NCBI GenBank assembly: GCA_025403435.1 | Contig: CM046333.1 | Location: 31,207,521-31,271,520 of the forward strand | Source of the DNA: Artocarpus heterophyllus | Lineage: Eukaryota; Streptophyta; Magnoliopsida; Rosales; Moraceae | Direction: 5' to 3' | Length of the DNA stretch: 64,000 bases | In this document: positions 46,816 to 58,304 of the stretch, in pieces | Layout: the number at the start of each line of letters is the position of its first letter | Position numbering within the stretch: the stretch's first letter is position 1 | Translations under genes and position numbers: made by a program | Notes under the pieces: model-generated | The model's database searches: none | The model's input: the letters and a program-made list of their open reading frames with translations, nothing else | What the model was told of the DNA's origin: nothing

Positions 46816-48030
46816 AATAAAGTTGTTCTAACTTTCTTTGGTGTTGAAGTTTGCTATATTCTTGAGATTTTATTTTATTTTTTAAATTTATTTATTTTGT
46901 TTAATTATATTTTATTTGTTTTAATTTAATTTAGTTTCATTTCTATTTATTAATTTTCTTTAATTTGTTTAGGTAATAACAATTGTGGTGGTGGGGAAAA
47001 TAAATGAAGGCAAGAACTATTTAAAATTCGAAGTTAAAACCTGCAGAACAAGAATCACATGTAGCGTCAGCAATTCTGTTCACTCATAAAATGGGCCATC
47101 CGATCAGATATTACTGCCATCAGCGCGCGTGTCTCCCAGATGCCTTGTTCAGGACGTCAGTCATCAGCCAGACCGGAGCGCCCGCATTGTAGCCTCCAAT
47201 AGCTGATTCAGTTTTGGTGTGTCGTGTCCCAACGGAGTTCCTGTGCGCCCTTCACACTTTCCTAGTGTCGTGTTGCCATGGATCTCCAACTGACTCCATC
47301 AACCATCGCTCCAATCATTTTGTGTCACGTGGGCTAGTACCATAAATGTCGTTAGTTCTTGATCATTTTTTTCCTTTGCTGTTGGCATGAAGAAAACGAG
47401 AAGAAAAGCGAAAGAGAAATAAAATTAAACATGGCAATTGCCTTAACAAAGAGAAAAAAAATGATCAATGCAGCGCCCAAGCGCTAAAGCCCGAATCTAA
47501 TTGTGGGAAGCTTTAAAAAGTTCCAAATTTTCAATAAGTTGCCTATTTTCTTTAAAGCCTATAAATAATACATTCTCAGGTTATTTGGAGGAGGCCTAAT
47601 TCCTCATGGGAGAAATACATAGGCAACTTTTTGTTAGGTTTTAGGTTTAAGAATTTTATTTTTAACAAATTCAAGGGAAAATATAACTTGAAGATCAAGA
47701 AAAGAAGACTGAAGATTGGAGAGTCAAACTTGAATAATTATGACACCTACACATAGTTTTTTTTCCTAATTTTCTATATTTGTATTTTCGTGAATTGAGA
47801 TGTTGGAACATTTGTTTTGTGTTTAATACTATGTCTTTGATTGTCTAATTTATTTTTAACAGAGATTTTCCATAAGTATATTTGTATTATTCTGTTCTTG
47901 ATGCTTCTGATGTATTGGCCATGAATTTGATGATTTAGTACTTCGAATTCCATACTTGGGAAAAGGAACTTTTAGATATGATCTTGGATAATACAACCTA
48001 GGATTTTATAGAGTTTGAAAGAGCCTATAT
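46816..48030. other. Unclassified region, possibly an old LTR remnant
   Basis: 46860-46975 is T-rich. 47030-47350 has a more balanced base composition with no ORF. A TATA-like CCTATAAATAATAC at about 47557-47570 is followed by leader-like sequence. The layout recalls an LTR, but I found no paired copy or terminus. The right end of the CACTA element may be in here, but no CACTA terminus is visible. Confidence 0.3.
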
Positions 48031-48542
48031 GTAACGACCTATACCTCAACTTGGCATGATATTTCTCACTTTGAGCCTAAGCTTGCACGGTTTCGCTTTT
48101 GGGCTTAATCTCTAAAGGCCTCATGTTATTAGGAAGTTGTGTTATTATTTATGAACCATTACCTATGACCATTCCCAAGCAATGTGGGAATGCACATCCC
48201 ACCTTTTTTTGGCCCTCTTCGCCTCAAGGGATTATGGTTATCACAATTACCCCACCTTTGATTACAGGTCATTACCCAGCCAAAAGTTTAGCCAACTAAG
48301 ACGTTGGGCCTCCAATGGTGGGTGACTGCAACAATCATAATTCCGTAGAGGTGAAGAAAGATACAAAAGGGTGGGTTGTGTAGTCTCACATCGCCGAGGA
48401 ATAGTCACAGGTAATGGTTCATACGCAATAACACCACCTTCTAATGGCATGAAGACTTTTGAGGTAATTTCTGAAGCAAAACCATGTGGTCTTAGGCCAA
48501 AAATGGATAATATCATGCCTAATAGAGGTGTGAGTCATTACA
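48031..48542. repeat. Fold-back of two inverted LTR-like arms (~250 bp each)
   Basis: Left arm starts TGTAACGACCTATACCTCAA; the right arm, reverse-complemented, starts TGTAATGACTCACACCTCTA. The arms stay alignable for about 250 bp, for example GGCATGATAT, GTGTTATT and ATGAACCATTACC in both. A primer-site-like TAGTATCAGAGCC follows at 48545-48557, next to the right arm only. A segment after it (about 48560-48640) resembles the centre of the fold-back (GGCCAAC-AAGGAC... versus AGCCAACTAAGAC...). This looks like two copies of one short LTR family in inverted orientation. Confidence 0.7.
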
Positions 48543-49560
48543 GATAGTATCAGAGCCTTGACCCAACCGCAAGTGTGGCCAACAAGGACACTAGGCCTAA
48601 AAAGTGGGGTGATTGGGACAACTATAAATCGCTTAAGGCAAAGGCCAAGAATGATAGGTTGTACATGTAACACCCGAGAATTCCTAATGCATTAAAAATG
48701 CTTTAAGTTAATTATTATATTAAGATGAAAAGTACAGTTTAAGAAAAATATTGTATAATAACACAAGAAATTATACAGTATTAGAAAATACGGTGTAAGA
48801 ATTAGACTGTTTAAGGTCATGCAGTATAGAATTGGGCTGTGTTTTGTGTAGACCATAAATTTCTTTAATAAAAGTGCAGAAAAGAAAAAAAGAAAAAAAA
48901 TCAGAAAAAAAATTCAGCTCTCTCTCTACTTTCTCTCTCTAGATTTTCTCTCTCTTTCTCTCCTAAATCTCGTTCGAGATTCTGGCGTTTGTTTTCGACA
49001 CCTCTCGTGCCAATGGAAAGCTCTCGATGAGTTGAGTCCAACGAGGTGTCGTGCCGCCCAAAACGCCACCGGAGGAGGCTACACGAGTCGCCTAAAGTGG
49101 CGGAGGAACCCAAACTTTCCAGTGAGATATTTTTGTCGTCCGACGTCCGATCGACGTGATTCTTGTTCCTACACAACCACCGTAATGAGAGGAACAAAAC
49201 CCACCCTTGGTGGCAGCTCAACAAAGGCCAGATTGTACTATAAAACCCGCCCTTAGTGGCAGCTCAACAAAAACCGTCGCCGTGCGCCACCATGCCACGG
49301 AGGAACTCCGCCTTGCCGGAGGAAGTGGCGACACCCGCCCTCCCAATGGATTCAGAGGATCAAGGGGAATAAAACCCCTCAATCAATTGCATAGAAGGAG
49401 CTCATTTCGTCAGAGAACGGCCAACGCCGCCGTCAACGACCACAGGAGCCTCCGTTTTTGCTCTTCCCAGCCACGTTTCTTCAAATTGGATGAGGGGAAA
49501 TGCTCATAGGAGGATGGGTAGCAAAAGCCTTCAGCCAATTTTGGGTTTCCATTGCCGGAA

Positions 49561-49960
49561 AGCCATCATCGGAGCCTCCATTTTTGCCATCAATGTCGAG
49601 CTCTAACCTGCTATGTTAGAGGTAGAATTAGGCAAAATTGACGCCGCCATTGGACTTAGAAGGGTCAATTTTGGGGGGATAGGCCCGAACCCAGCTACTA
49701 ACGGACCCCGATTGATGCCGGTCAACACCGGTCAAAGTTGGTCAACGGCCAATCATCGAAAAGCCATCATCGGAGCCTCCATTTTTGCCATCAATGTCGA
49801 GCTCTGACCTGCTATGTTAGAGGTAGAATTAGGCAAAATTGACGCCACCATTGGACTTAGAATGGTTGATTTAAGGGGGTAGGCCCGAGCCCAGCTGCCA
49901 ATGGACCCCGATTGACGCCAGTCAATGCTGGTCAAAGTTGGTCAACATCTGGTCAACGAT
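49561..49960 (+). repeat. 201-bp tandem duplication in the 5' LTR only
   Basis: Unit 1 begins AGCCATCATCGGAGCCTCC at 49561 and unit 2 at 49762. The 3' LTR has a single copy (from about 54638). The duplication therefore arose after insertion or in a source copy, and accounts for most of the length difference between the LTRs. The junction lies in the GTCAA array. Confidence 0.9.
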
Positions 49961-49967
49961 CGGTCAA
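49721..49967 (+). promoter_or_regulatory. Phased GTCAA (W-box core) arrays in the 5' LTR
   Basis: GTCAA begins at 49721, 49731 and 49741 in unit 1, and at 49921, 49931, 49941, 49952 and 49963 in unit 2. GTCAA is the complement of TTGAC, the core of the WRKY-factor W-box. Spacings of 10, 10, 11 and 11 bp put the sites on one face of the helix. Whether any WRKY protein binds is unknown. Confidence 0.55.
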
Positions 49968-50759
49968 CGGCGACTTTGGATTTTTGTGATCCGGACCTCC
50001 GATCGAAGATCTGAGACTGCCTCCTGACTCGTTTTGACGCTCTGAACGTAATGGTGACCTCCGTTTGAGTTAAATCCACTCTGGTGAAAATTGTTTGGTA
50101 CTATTACACACAGATCGAGGTGATTCAAAACAGCAGTAACGGAGTCCAAAATGACAGTTCTAGTAACGTATGATCTCCAGGAAGCATTCCTAGCCATTCA
50201 TGGTCACTCGAGGAGCACTACAGAGGATGCTTTGCATACTGTAGATACAGTGAGATATAACTGGATCCGCTTAGCTCGGAGTCCAAGTAAGTAGGAATCT
50301 CGCCTACAGTATGAACCGTTTTAAAACAAATTGTTTTAGATGCTTTCATAAAAATTTATGAAATGCATGATCAGTGATTGTTACATTGTTTTATGTGAGA
50401 ATGGGTTTTATAAGGTTGCAAGGTTGACGAAAAACCCGTTAAGGGTAAAATCGTCATTATCAAGGAAAAGGCTAGAACGGAGTTGAACACTCCAATTTAG
50501 CATAATGTTATTAGATGAAAAATGTTTCGTAATACGTTGAGTAATGAAATCGCCAGTAAGACATGAAATTTAATAAGGGATGTTTAAGTAAACAAGAGGT
50601 AAACCGATGGGTTACAAAGTTAAAAGGACAAGTAACCTCGGTGGGTTACAAAGCTAAGTGAAGGAAAGGTAAACCGATGGTTTGTAAGGTTAAGTAAAGA
50701 CAACGGTAAACGAAATTATACTAGTCAAGTTAAAAGGAAAGAATGGTTAATGTTTACGT

Positions 50760-50790
50760 TTTATTATCAATCGAGTGGATTGATAATAAA
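50760..50790 (+). other. Perfect 13-bp hairpin, 5-nt loop (5' LTR)
   Basis: TTTATTATCAATC, loop GAGTG, GATTGATAATAAA. The identical structure is at 55622-55652 in the 3' LTR. Confidence 0.85.
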
Positions 50791-50934
50791 GAAAGTTAAC
50801 CAATAAGTCGGCTGTCGTTTGATCAGGACACAGAGGCCGAATAATGGAAGGAAAAGGAACAAAAAAGAGAACGCTAGAGCATAGTTCGGATAAGTTTCAA
50901 ATCTCACCTACAGCATGAAGTAAATGATTTTTAA

Positions 50935-51440
50935 ATGCATATTTATATAATTTGCAAATGAGTTTGCAATTATTATGCAAGTTTCTTTTAAAGTATGTTT
51001 GCATTTATTATGCAAAAAGTTTTAAAGTTCAAGAAAAAGATTTGCAATGAATTTGCAATTGTTATGTTTAAAGTCCATTTGCATATTGATATGCATAACG
51101 TTTTTAAAAGTTCAAGTTATGATTTTCAAAGTATTTAAAGTATGTTTTGCATTATGACAATGCATAATGTTTTATAATTTAAGTTATAAGTTATGTGATG
51201 CATTGGTTTTGCAATAAATTGCATTGTTGTGCAATAAGTTTTAGAATAAAAGTTATAATTTGCAAAATGTGATTTCATTATATGTTGCATTTATTATGCA
51301 ATATGTGTTAGAATACAAGTTATGATTTGCAAAATGTGTTTGCATTTTATGATGCATTTGTTAAGCAATATGTTGCATTTGTTATACAATAGGTTTTATA
51401 GTACAAGCTATGAATTGCAAGTGTGTTTGCATATGATGTG
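50935..51440 (+). repeat. Degenerate TGCA/TTTGCAAT repeats in the 5' LTR
   Basis: Many variants of TTTGCAAT, TATGCAATA and GTTTTA-type blocks at 40-70 bp intervals. A second zone at 51840-52115 repeats AAACGTTTATGAAAA-type units of about 20 bp. Both zones recur in the 3' LTR (about 55795-56330 and 56735-57000). Confidence 0.7.
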
Positions 51441-52680
51441 ATTGCATTTGAAATGCTCACTAGAGTTACTAAGAAGGTAACGTAAGGATAAAAAGAAGTG
51501 TCATACCAGTCTCTTTGTTATGAGGTACTAAAAGTAAAATTAAAGTTTGACCTCCTAGATGTGAGGTATAAGACCTCAATGTTTGATGGTCTCAAGTCTT
51601 CCACAAGGGAAGCATCATGTTTATGATCTCATGATTAATGAGTTGGTACGAACACTAAAGTAAAGTAAGGAAATGAAGGTAAGATAAGGTAAGATAAGGA
51701 ATAAGGAGAGAAAGTTAAAGTAAGATAAGAAAAGTTAAAAAAAACGAAGATGGAAAGTTAAAGTAAGAAAAGAATGCTCATAAAATGCTCATAATTGAAG
51801 TTAATAATTGAGCATAAATTGAGTCATGCATTTTGATGTTGCTTGAATGCCTTTTTATGAAATATTTATATGTTATCTTATAAAAAACATTCAGAGAAAT
51901 GTTTTATGATAAATATTTATGAAAAACATTTTTCATGTTTTCAAGAAAAGGTTTATGAACGACGTTTTAAGAAAAACGTTTAAGAAATTTTTTACGAAAA
52001 ACGTTTATGCAAAATGTTTCAGAAATGTTTTATGAAAAATGTTTATGAAAAACGTTTTCAGAAATGTTTATGGAAAACATTTGTGTAAAATGTTTCAAGA
52101 GGAAGGTTTTTATGAGAAAAGTTTTAAACCATGATTAAATGAAATGTGAGTTTATATTTGAACTTACTGAGCGAAAGCTCATTAAAAGTTTCTTCATGCT
52201 GTAGGTAATTTATTGGTAACCAATAGAACCCGCTAGAAGAGCGGGGTGCTACGGAGGAGAGATGCGAAGATTTGGGTATGGATACCACCATGGTTTTGCT
52301 TCTGCTACGTAAAGAAAAGGTTTCCCATTGTTTAATATTTTGTTTGCAAAGTTTTAAGAAAATCATAGTTCTAAGAATTGTATTCAAAGTTTTAAAATAC
52401 AGTTTATGGACTATTTTATGTAATTATAAAGTAAAGTTTTAAGTTATGATTTAATAAATATTTCTTATTAAGTTTTAAGAAACGATTTGAAATGATTTTA
52501 AGGGCAAGTGTTGAGCGATGTCTCAACTTGAAATGGGACAGAGGTCGCATCAATTTTAAAGAACGTTTAAAGAAAAAAAAATTATTTCAGTATTTTTCTT
52601 GCTAAGTAAGTAAGATTACTATTTACATAACGATGTTTAAAAAAGTAAAGTGACTGCCCGAAAAGGTAAGTCGTCACAGG

Positions 52681-52692
52681 TGGTATCAGAGC
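52681..52692 (+). other. Primer binding site of the giant-LTR element (tRNA-iMet type)
   Basis: TGGTATCAGAGC two bases after the 5' LTR terminus GTCACA. Confidence 0.93.
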
Positions 52693-53772
52693 GGAATCCT
52701 GCCATGCCATCTCGCGCTATCATATGTCGTTACACCATAGCTCAAGTAAGTAAGTTAAGTTAAGTAGGAAGAAAAGTTTGAATTTAACGAATACGTGTTA
52801 TTGTCGGGCGTAGCCTTTGATGTCGGCACTTCCGGATGAGCAACAAGAAGGCAAAGGTCTATAGATGAACGTAATGTTATATGCTAGAATGTCCTCGCAA
52901 GTCGACAATAGTCGTCGTCTATTAGCGATGTCAAGTCAACAATGACAAAATGTGGTCAATGATGGTCAACACATAGCCGACGGCTCAAAATCATGAAGAT
53001 GAGCTTGTGACACGTTATGATGTTTAGGCCCACAATAGTGTTTTCATATGAGCAAATCTTACTCTGTTGGAGTTATTCGGTATTGGCTACACGTATAACG
53101 AGGAAAAGTGGATCAAGACAACAGAATAATGAAGGTCTAAAGTGATTTTTAGTGCTCTATGGAACGAGAGTGCCTGAGAGCAACTAGACGTTAGATGACT
53201 AATTATGTGATTTTATCAAGCTTAAGCACTCCTTAGCTGAGCTGAGACATGCGAATGAGCACGTAACTGCCCGGATGGGAAATACGATCAAGACAACGAT
53301 GCCCAATCTGGCAGCAAAAACCTCACAGATTGGAGGATGGAAGCTGAAAATTTATAAGTTATGAGGAAAATTGCGGCAAAATGTCATTCTAGGATAGATA
53401 TAGAACCAAAAATTATGGATTTTGTGGTCGGATGACCCTGATCTTTAGATAGAAATGATGAGATTAGAATGGAAATAAACCATATTTTCAAGAATAACAT
53501 TCAATGGTAGAATGTTAAACCTTTAAATGAATGGAAACTACGCTGAAATGTTGAAATATCAGAGTTGCGTAGTAGAAGTGTGGTGTATAATTTAAAGGAA
53601 TATGTCAAGAACATGATGAAAATTGTTGGAGTTCCAAGAGGTAAGCATAGTTTAAGTGAGAAAGTAGTGATTAAGGAAGCATGTTAAGAATGAAAAAAAA
53701 AAAGGATAAGGGAGATGAACTACCCTAAAAGGTTCTAATTTTCGAGGATAAAAATTTTTAAGGAGGGTAGCT
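52693..53772 (+). other. Internal region of the giant-LTR element, non-coding
   Basis: No ORF of 60 codons or more on the coding strand and no recognisable gag or pol motif. It has four further GTCAA sites at 52930, 52935, 52955 and 52965. It ends in the purine-rich tract AAGGAGGGTAGCT (about 53760-53772). Confidence 0.75.
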
Positions 53773-56700
53773 TGTAACACCCGAGAATTTCTAATGCATT
53801 AAAAATGCTTTAAGTTAAGGATTATATTAAGATGAACAGTACAGTTTAAGGAAAATAGTTTATAATAACACAAGAAATTATACAGTATTAGAATAATGCG
53901 GTGTAAGAATTGGACTGTTTAAGGTCATGCAGTATAGAATTGGACTGTGTTTTGTGTAGACCACAAATTTCTTTAATAAAAGTGCAGAAAAGAAAAAACA
54001 TAGAAAAAAATTTGGCTCTCTCTCTACTTTCTCTCTCTAGATTTTCTCTCTCTCTCTCTCTCCTAAATCTCGTTCGAGATTGTGGCGTTTGTTTTCGACA
54101 CCTCCAGCGCCAATGGAAAGCTCTCGACGAGCTGAGTCCAACGAGGTGTCGTACCGCCCAAAACGCCGTCGGAGGAGGCTACACGCGCAGCCCAAAGTGG
54201 CGGAGGAACCCAAACTTTTCGACGAGATATCTTTGTCGTCCGACGTTCGATCAACGTGATTCTTGTTCCTACACAACCATCGTGATGAGAGGAACAAAAC
54301 CCACCCTTGGTGACAGCTCAACAAAGGCCGGATTGCTCCGCCCGCCTACCGCCGCTGTGCGCCACCACTCCATGGTGGAACTCTGCCTTGTCGAAGGAGG
54401 TGGCCAACACCGCCCCTCCCAATGGATTCAGAGGATCATGGGGAATAAAATCCCTCGATTAATTGCACCAAAGGAGCTCGTTTCGTTGGAGAGCGGCCAA
54501 CACCGCCGTCAACAGCCGCGGGAGCCTCCGTTTTTGCTCTTCCTAACCACGTTTCTTCAAATTAGATGAGGGAAAATGCTCATAGAAGGATGGGTACCAA
54601 AAGCCCTCAGCCAATTTTGGGTTTCCATCGCTGAAAAGCCATCATCGGCGCCTCCATTTTTACCATCAATGTCGAGCTCTGAGCAGCTATGTTAGAGGTA
54701 GAATTAGGCAAAATTGACGCCGCCATTGGACTTAGAAGGGTCAATTTTGGGGGGATAGGCCCGAGCCCAGCTACTAACGGACCCCGATTGATGCCGGTCA
54801 ACACCGGTCAAAGTTGGTCAACGGCCAATCAACGGTCGGTCAACGGCGACTTTGGATTTTTGTGATCCGGACCTCCGATCGAAGATCTGGGACTGCCTCT
54901 TGATTCGTTTTGACCCTCTGAATGCAATGGTGACCTCCGTTTGAGCAAATTCCACTCTGGTGAAAATCATTTGATACCAACTGCACGCAAATCGAGGCAA
55001 TTCAAACAGCAGAAACGTAGTCCAGAATGACAGTTCTAGTAACGTATGGTCTTCAGAAAGCATTCTTAGCCATTCATGGTCTCTCGAGGAGCACTGCAGA
55101 GGATGCTTCGCATACTGTAAATACAACGACGTATAACTAGATCCGCTTAGCTCAGAGTCCAAGTAAATAGGAATCTCGCCTACCGTATGAATCGTTTTAA
55201 AATAAATTACTTTAGATGCTTGAAATGCATGATCAGTGATTGTTACACTATTTTATGTGAGAATGGGTTTTATAAGGTTACAAGGTTGACGAAAAACCCG
55301 TTAAGGGTAAAATCGTCATTATCAAGGAAATGGCTAGAACGGAGTCGAACACTCCGATTTAGCATAACGTTATTAGATGAAAAATGTTTCGTAATACGTT
55401 AAGTAATGAAATCACCAGTAAGACAGGAAATTTAATAAGGGATGTTTAAGTAAACGAGAGGTAAACCGATAGGTTACGAAGTTAAAAGGAAAAGTAACCC
55501 CGGTGGGTTACAAAGCTAAGTGAAAGAAAGGTAAACCGATGGTTTATAAGGTTAAGTAAAGACAACAGTAAACAAAAGTATACTAGTCAAGTTAAAAGGA
55601 AAAAATGGTTAATGTTTACGTTTTATTATCAATCGAGTGGATTGATAATAAAGAAAGTTAACTAATAAGTCGGCTGTCGTTTGATCAGGACACGGAGGCC
55701 GACTAATGGAAGGAAAAGGAATAGAAAAGAGAATGCTAGAGCATAGTTCGGGTAAGTTTCAAATCTCACATACAGTATGAAGTAAATGATTTTTAAATGC
55801 TTATTTATATAATTTGCAAATGAGTTTGCAATTATTATACAAGTTTCTTTTAAAGTATGTTTGCATTTATTATGCAAAAAGTTTTAAAGTTTAAGAAAAA
55901 GATTTGCAATGGATTTGCAATTGTTATGTATAAAGTCTATTTGCATATTGATATGCATAACGTTTTTAAAAGTTCAAGTTATGATTTTCAAAGTATTTAA
56001 AGTATGTTTTGCATTATGACAATGCATAATGTTTTATAATTTAAGTTATAAGTTATATGATGCATTGGTTATGCAATAAATTGCATTTGTTGTGCAATAA
56101 GTTTTAGAATAAAAGTTATAATTTACAAAATGTGATTTCATTATATGTTGCATTTGTTATGCTATAAGTGTTAGAATACAAGTTATGATTTGCAAAATGT
56201 GTTTGCGTTTTATGATACATTTGTTAAGCAATATGTTGCATTTGTTATGCATTAGGTTTTATAGTACAAGCTATGAATTGCAAGTGTGTTTGCATATGAT
56301 GTGATTGCATTTGAAATGCTTACTAAAGTTAATAAGAAGGTAACGTAAGGATAAAAAGAAAGTGTCATACCAGCCTCTTTGTTATGAGGTACTAAAAGTA
56401 AAATTAAAGTTTGACCTCCTAGATGTGAGGTACAAGACCTCAATGTTTGATGGTCTCAAGTCTTCCACAAGGGAAGCATCATGTTTATGATCTCATGATT
56501 AATGAGTTGGTACGAATACTAAAGTAAAGTAAGGAAAATGAAGGTAAGATAAGGTAAGATAAGGAATAAGGAGAGAAAGTTAAAGTAAGATAAGAAAAGT
56601 TAAAAAAAAAACGAAGATAGAAAGTTAAAGTAAGAAAAGAATGTTCATAAAATGCTCATAATTGAAGTTAATAATTTAGCATAAATGGAGTCATGCATTC

Positions 56701-57293
56701 TGATGTTGCTTGAATGCGTTTTTATGAAATATTTATATGTTATGTTATGGAAAACATTCAGAGAAATGTTTTATGATAAATATTTATGAAAAACATTTTT
56801 CATGTTTTCAAGAAAAGGTTTATGAACGACGTTTTAAGAAAAACATTCAAGAAATGTTTTATGAAAAACTTTTATGCAAAACGTTTCAAAAATGTTTTAT
56901 GAAAAAAGTTTATGAAAAACGTTTTCAGAAATGTTTATGGAAACGTTTGTGTAAAATGTTTCAAGAGGAAGGTTTTTATGAGAAACGTTTTAAACCATGA
57001 TTAAATGAATTGTGAGTTTATGTTTGAACTTACTGAGTGAAAGCTCATTAAAAGTTTCTTTACGCTGTAGGTAATTTATTGGTGACCAATAGGACCCGCA
57101 AGAAGAGCGGGGTGCTGCAGAGGACAGAAGCGAAGATTTGGGTATGGATACCACCATGGTTTTGCTTCCGCTACGCAAAGAAAAGGTTTTCCACTGTTTA
57201 ATATTGTGTTTGCAAAGTTTTAAGAAAATCATAGTTCTAAGAATTGTATTCAAAGTTTTAAAATATAGTTTATGAACTGTTTTATGTAATTAT
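53773..57293 (+). repeat. 3' LTR of the giant-LTR element, truncated in the window by the Tat insertion
   Basis: 3521 bp, matching 48666-52427 minus the 201-bp duplication and some small indels. The break at TGTAATTAT|TGTTGATG is clear from comparison with 52412-52427. It contains the hairpin at 55622-55652 and the repeat zones noted for the 5' LTR. The 219-codon ORF at 53910-54569 is not shared as an ORF with the 5' LTR and is not a gene. Confidence 0.88.
54797..54843 (+). promoter_or_regulatory. Phased GTCAA (W-box core) array in the 3' LTR
   Basis: GTCAA at 54797, 54807, 54817 and 54839, with a mutated ATCAA at 54828. The 10, 10, 11, 11 spacing is the same as in unit 2 of the 5' LTR. Confidence 0.55.
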
Positions 57294-57927
57294 TGTTGAT
57301 GCTTACCGTTGTCCGGCGTCGGATCGACACCCGCATGCGGCTGCGCACGGTCTGACCTCTTCTTGGGCTCGCCTCTGGCCGGGAGTGTGTACCTGTAAGA
57401 GGAGGGATGCTTCGGAGAAAATAGTGGGGTTAATCAATAAACAAGGGCTCTCCGATTCTCAAGGCAGGTATTGCTCGGTAGAGGTCGGCAGCTAGTTAGG
57501 TGTGAAGAAGTAGTCTCTCTCTAGAATGTCATAAATGCATTATATTTATAGGCTACCACTTGGATCGGGTGTATGATGGGTTTTGCCCACCACCTGGTTG
57601 TCACATCAGGGTGTGTCAGGCAGTAGGTGACAAGTGTCGCGCCCATCGCCCAATGGATTGGACTCTATCGGACGGCAATGTATCTGCCTTGTGTTGGCCT
57701 ATAATGGCGAGTAGTAGCCTATTTATGAGAAATGTTGGCCCGACCCGAGCTACCGTACATCCCGAGGTGGCAGCCTTCTTGGGCACGGCTTTGGATGCCT
57801 GAGAGGCACCTCAGGAAGAAGTATAACGCATCGGGGGCCGACAGCAAGCTTCCTGGAGTCTGCCGAGCTTAATAGCCGACCACCAAAGTTAAGGTCCTCG
57901 GTTGTGACGCTGAGCTTACCCTCAACA
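57294..57927 (-). repeat. 3' LTR of the Tat element
   Basis: 634 bp, TGTTGATGCTTACC to GCTTACCCTCAACA; the ends are imperfect inverted repeats. The left boundary is set by comparison with the uninterrupted LTR of the host element. The right boundary is set by the terminus and polypurine tract (57928-57941; minus strand AACTAGGGGGCTAA). Confidence 0.82.
57541..57550 (-). promoter_or_regulatory. TATA-like box in the Tat LTR
   Basis: The minus strand reads CCTATAAATATAATG, in the orientation of pol transcription. Confidence 0.6.
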
Positions 57928-58153
57928 TTAGCCCCCTAGTTCACCTGGTCGATGTTCGGCTGGGTGGACTATGCCGAGTGGGTTAGGTTGGCTCAAAGGA
58001 GGAAGGCCAAAAGACACTTCGAAGCGGGGTGACGTGAAAAGACGCGTGGATCAGACGGGGGATGCGTGTTGCATCGCGGCCGTCTGCGCGCCTGTCAGGC
58101 ATATTAATTGCTCCTCCTGGGTTTTCACGCTCGAGTTTCTTGCCCAAATTGGC

Positions 58154-58161
58154 TATAAATA
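58154..58161 (+). promoter_or_regulatory. TATA box for the antisense gene of the Tat element
   Basis: GGCTATAAATACGGCC, about 145 bp before the ATG at 58305 and on the opposite strand to the element's own transcription. Sequence and distance are right for a plant core promoter. Confidence 0.65.
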
Positions 58162-58304
58162 CGGCCACCCTCTTTGTAATTTGCACTTCATTTTCAAAAA
58201 TTTTACGCCCGAAGAGTTTTAGCTACTGAGCTCAAGTTATATAGCCGAGGATCGTCTCTCCCGAGCTACCGAGAACCCTAGCAAGTAATTTCCCTCGAGT
58301 GAAA

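Larger units (their letters stand above)
48666..52678 (+). repeat. 5' LTR of the giant-LTR element
   Basis: 4013 bp. It contains a CT-rich tract (about 48916-48965), a 201-bp tandem duplication (49561-49960), GTCAA arrays, a perfect 13-bp hairpin at 50760-50790 and two zones of degenerate short repeats (50935-51440 and 51840-52115). ORFs inside it are artefacts of repeats. Confidence 0.85.
48666..57293 (+). mobile_element. Giant-LTR, non-coding LTR retrotransposon (LARD-like)
   Basis: Two LTRs starting TGTAACACCCGAGAATT at 48666 and 53773. The first ends GTCGTCACA at 52678 and is followed by a perfect primer site. The second is preceded by a purine-rich tract (AAGGAGGGTAGCT) and is interrupted at 57293 by the Tat element, so its last ~250 bp and any target duplication lie beyond the window. 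LTRs are about 4 kb. The internal region is only 1.1 kb with no ORF, so the element depends on proteins supplied by others. The GAGGATAAAAATTTTTAAGG context before the 3' LTR is like that of chromoviruses (inference). Confidence 0.82.

Noticed and set aside
53910..54569. 219-codon ORF on the plus strand
   Set aside because: It lies inside an LTR, the matching part of the other LTR is broken up into different frames, and the translation is low-complexity Ser/Leu/Arg with no known motif.
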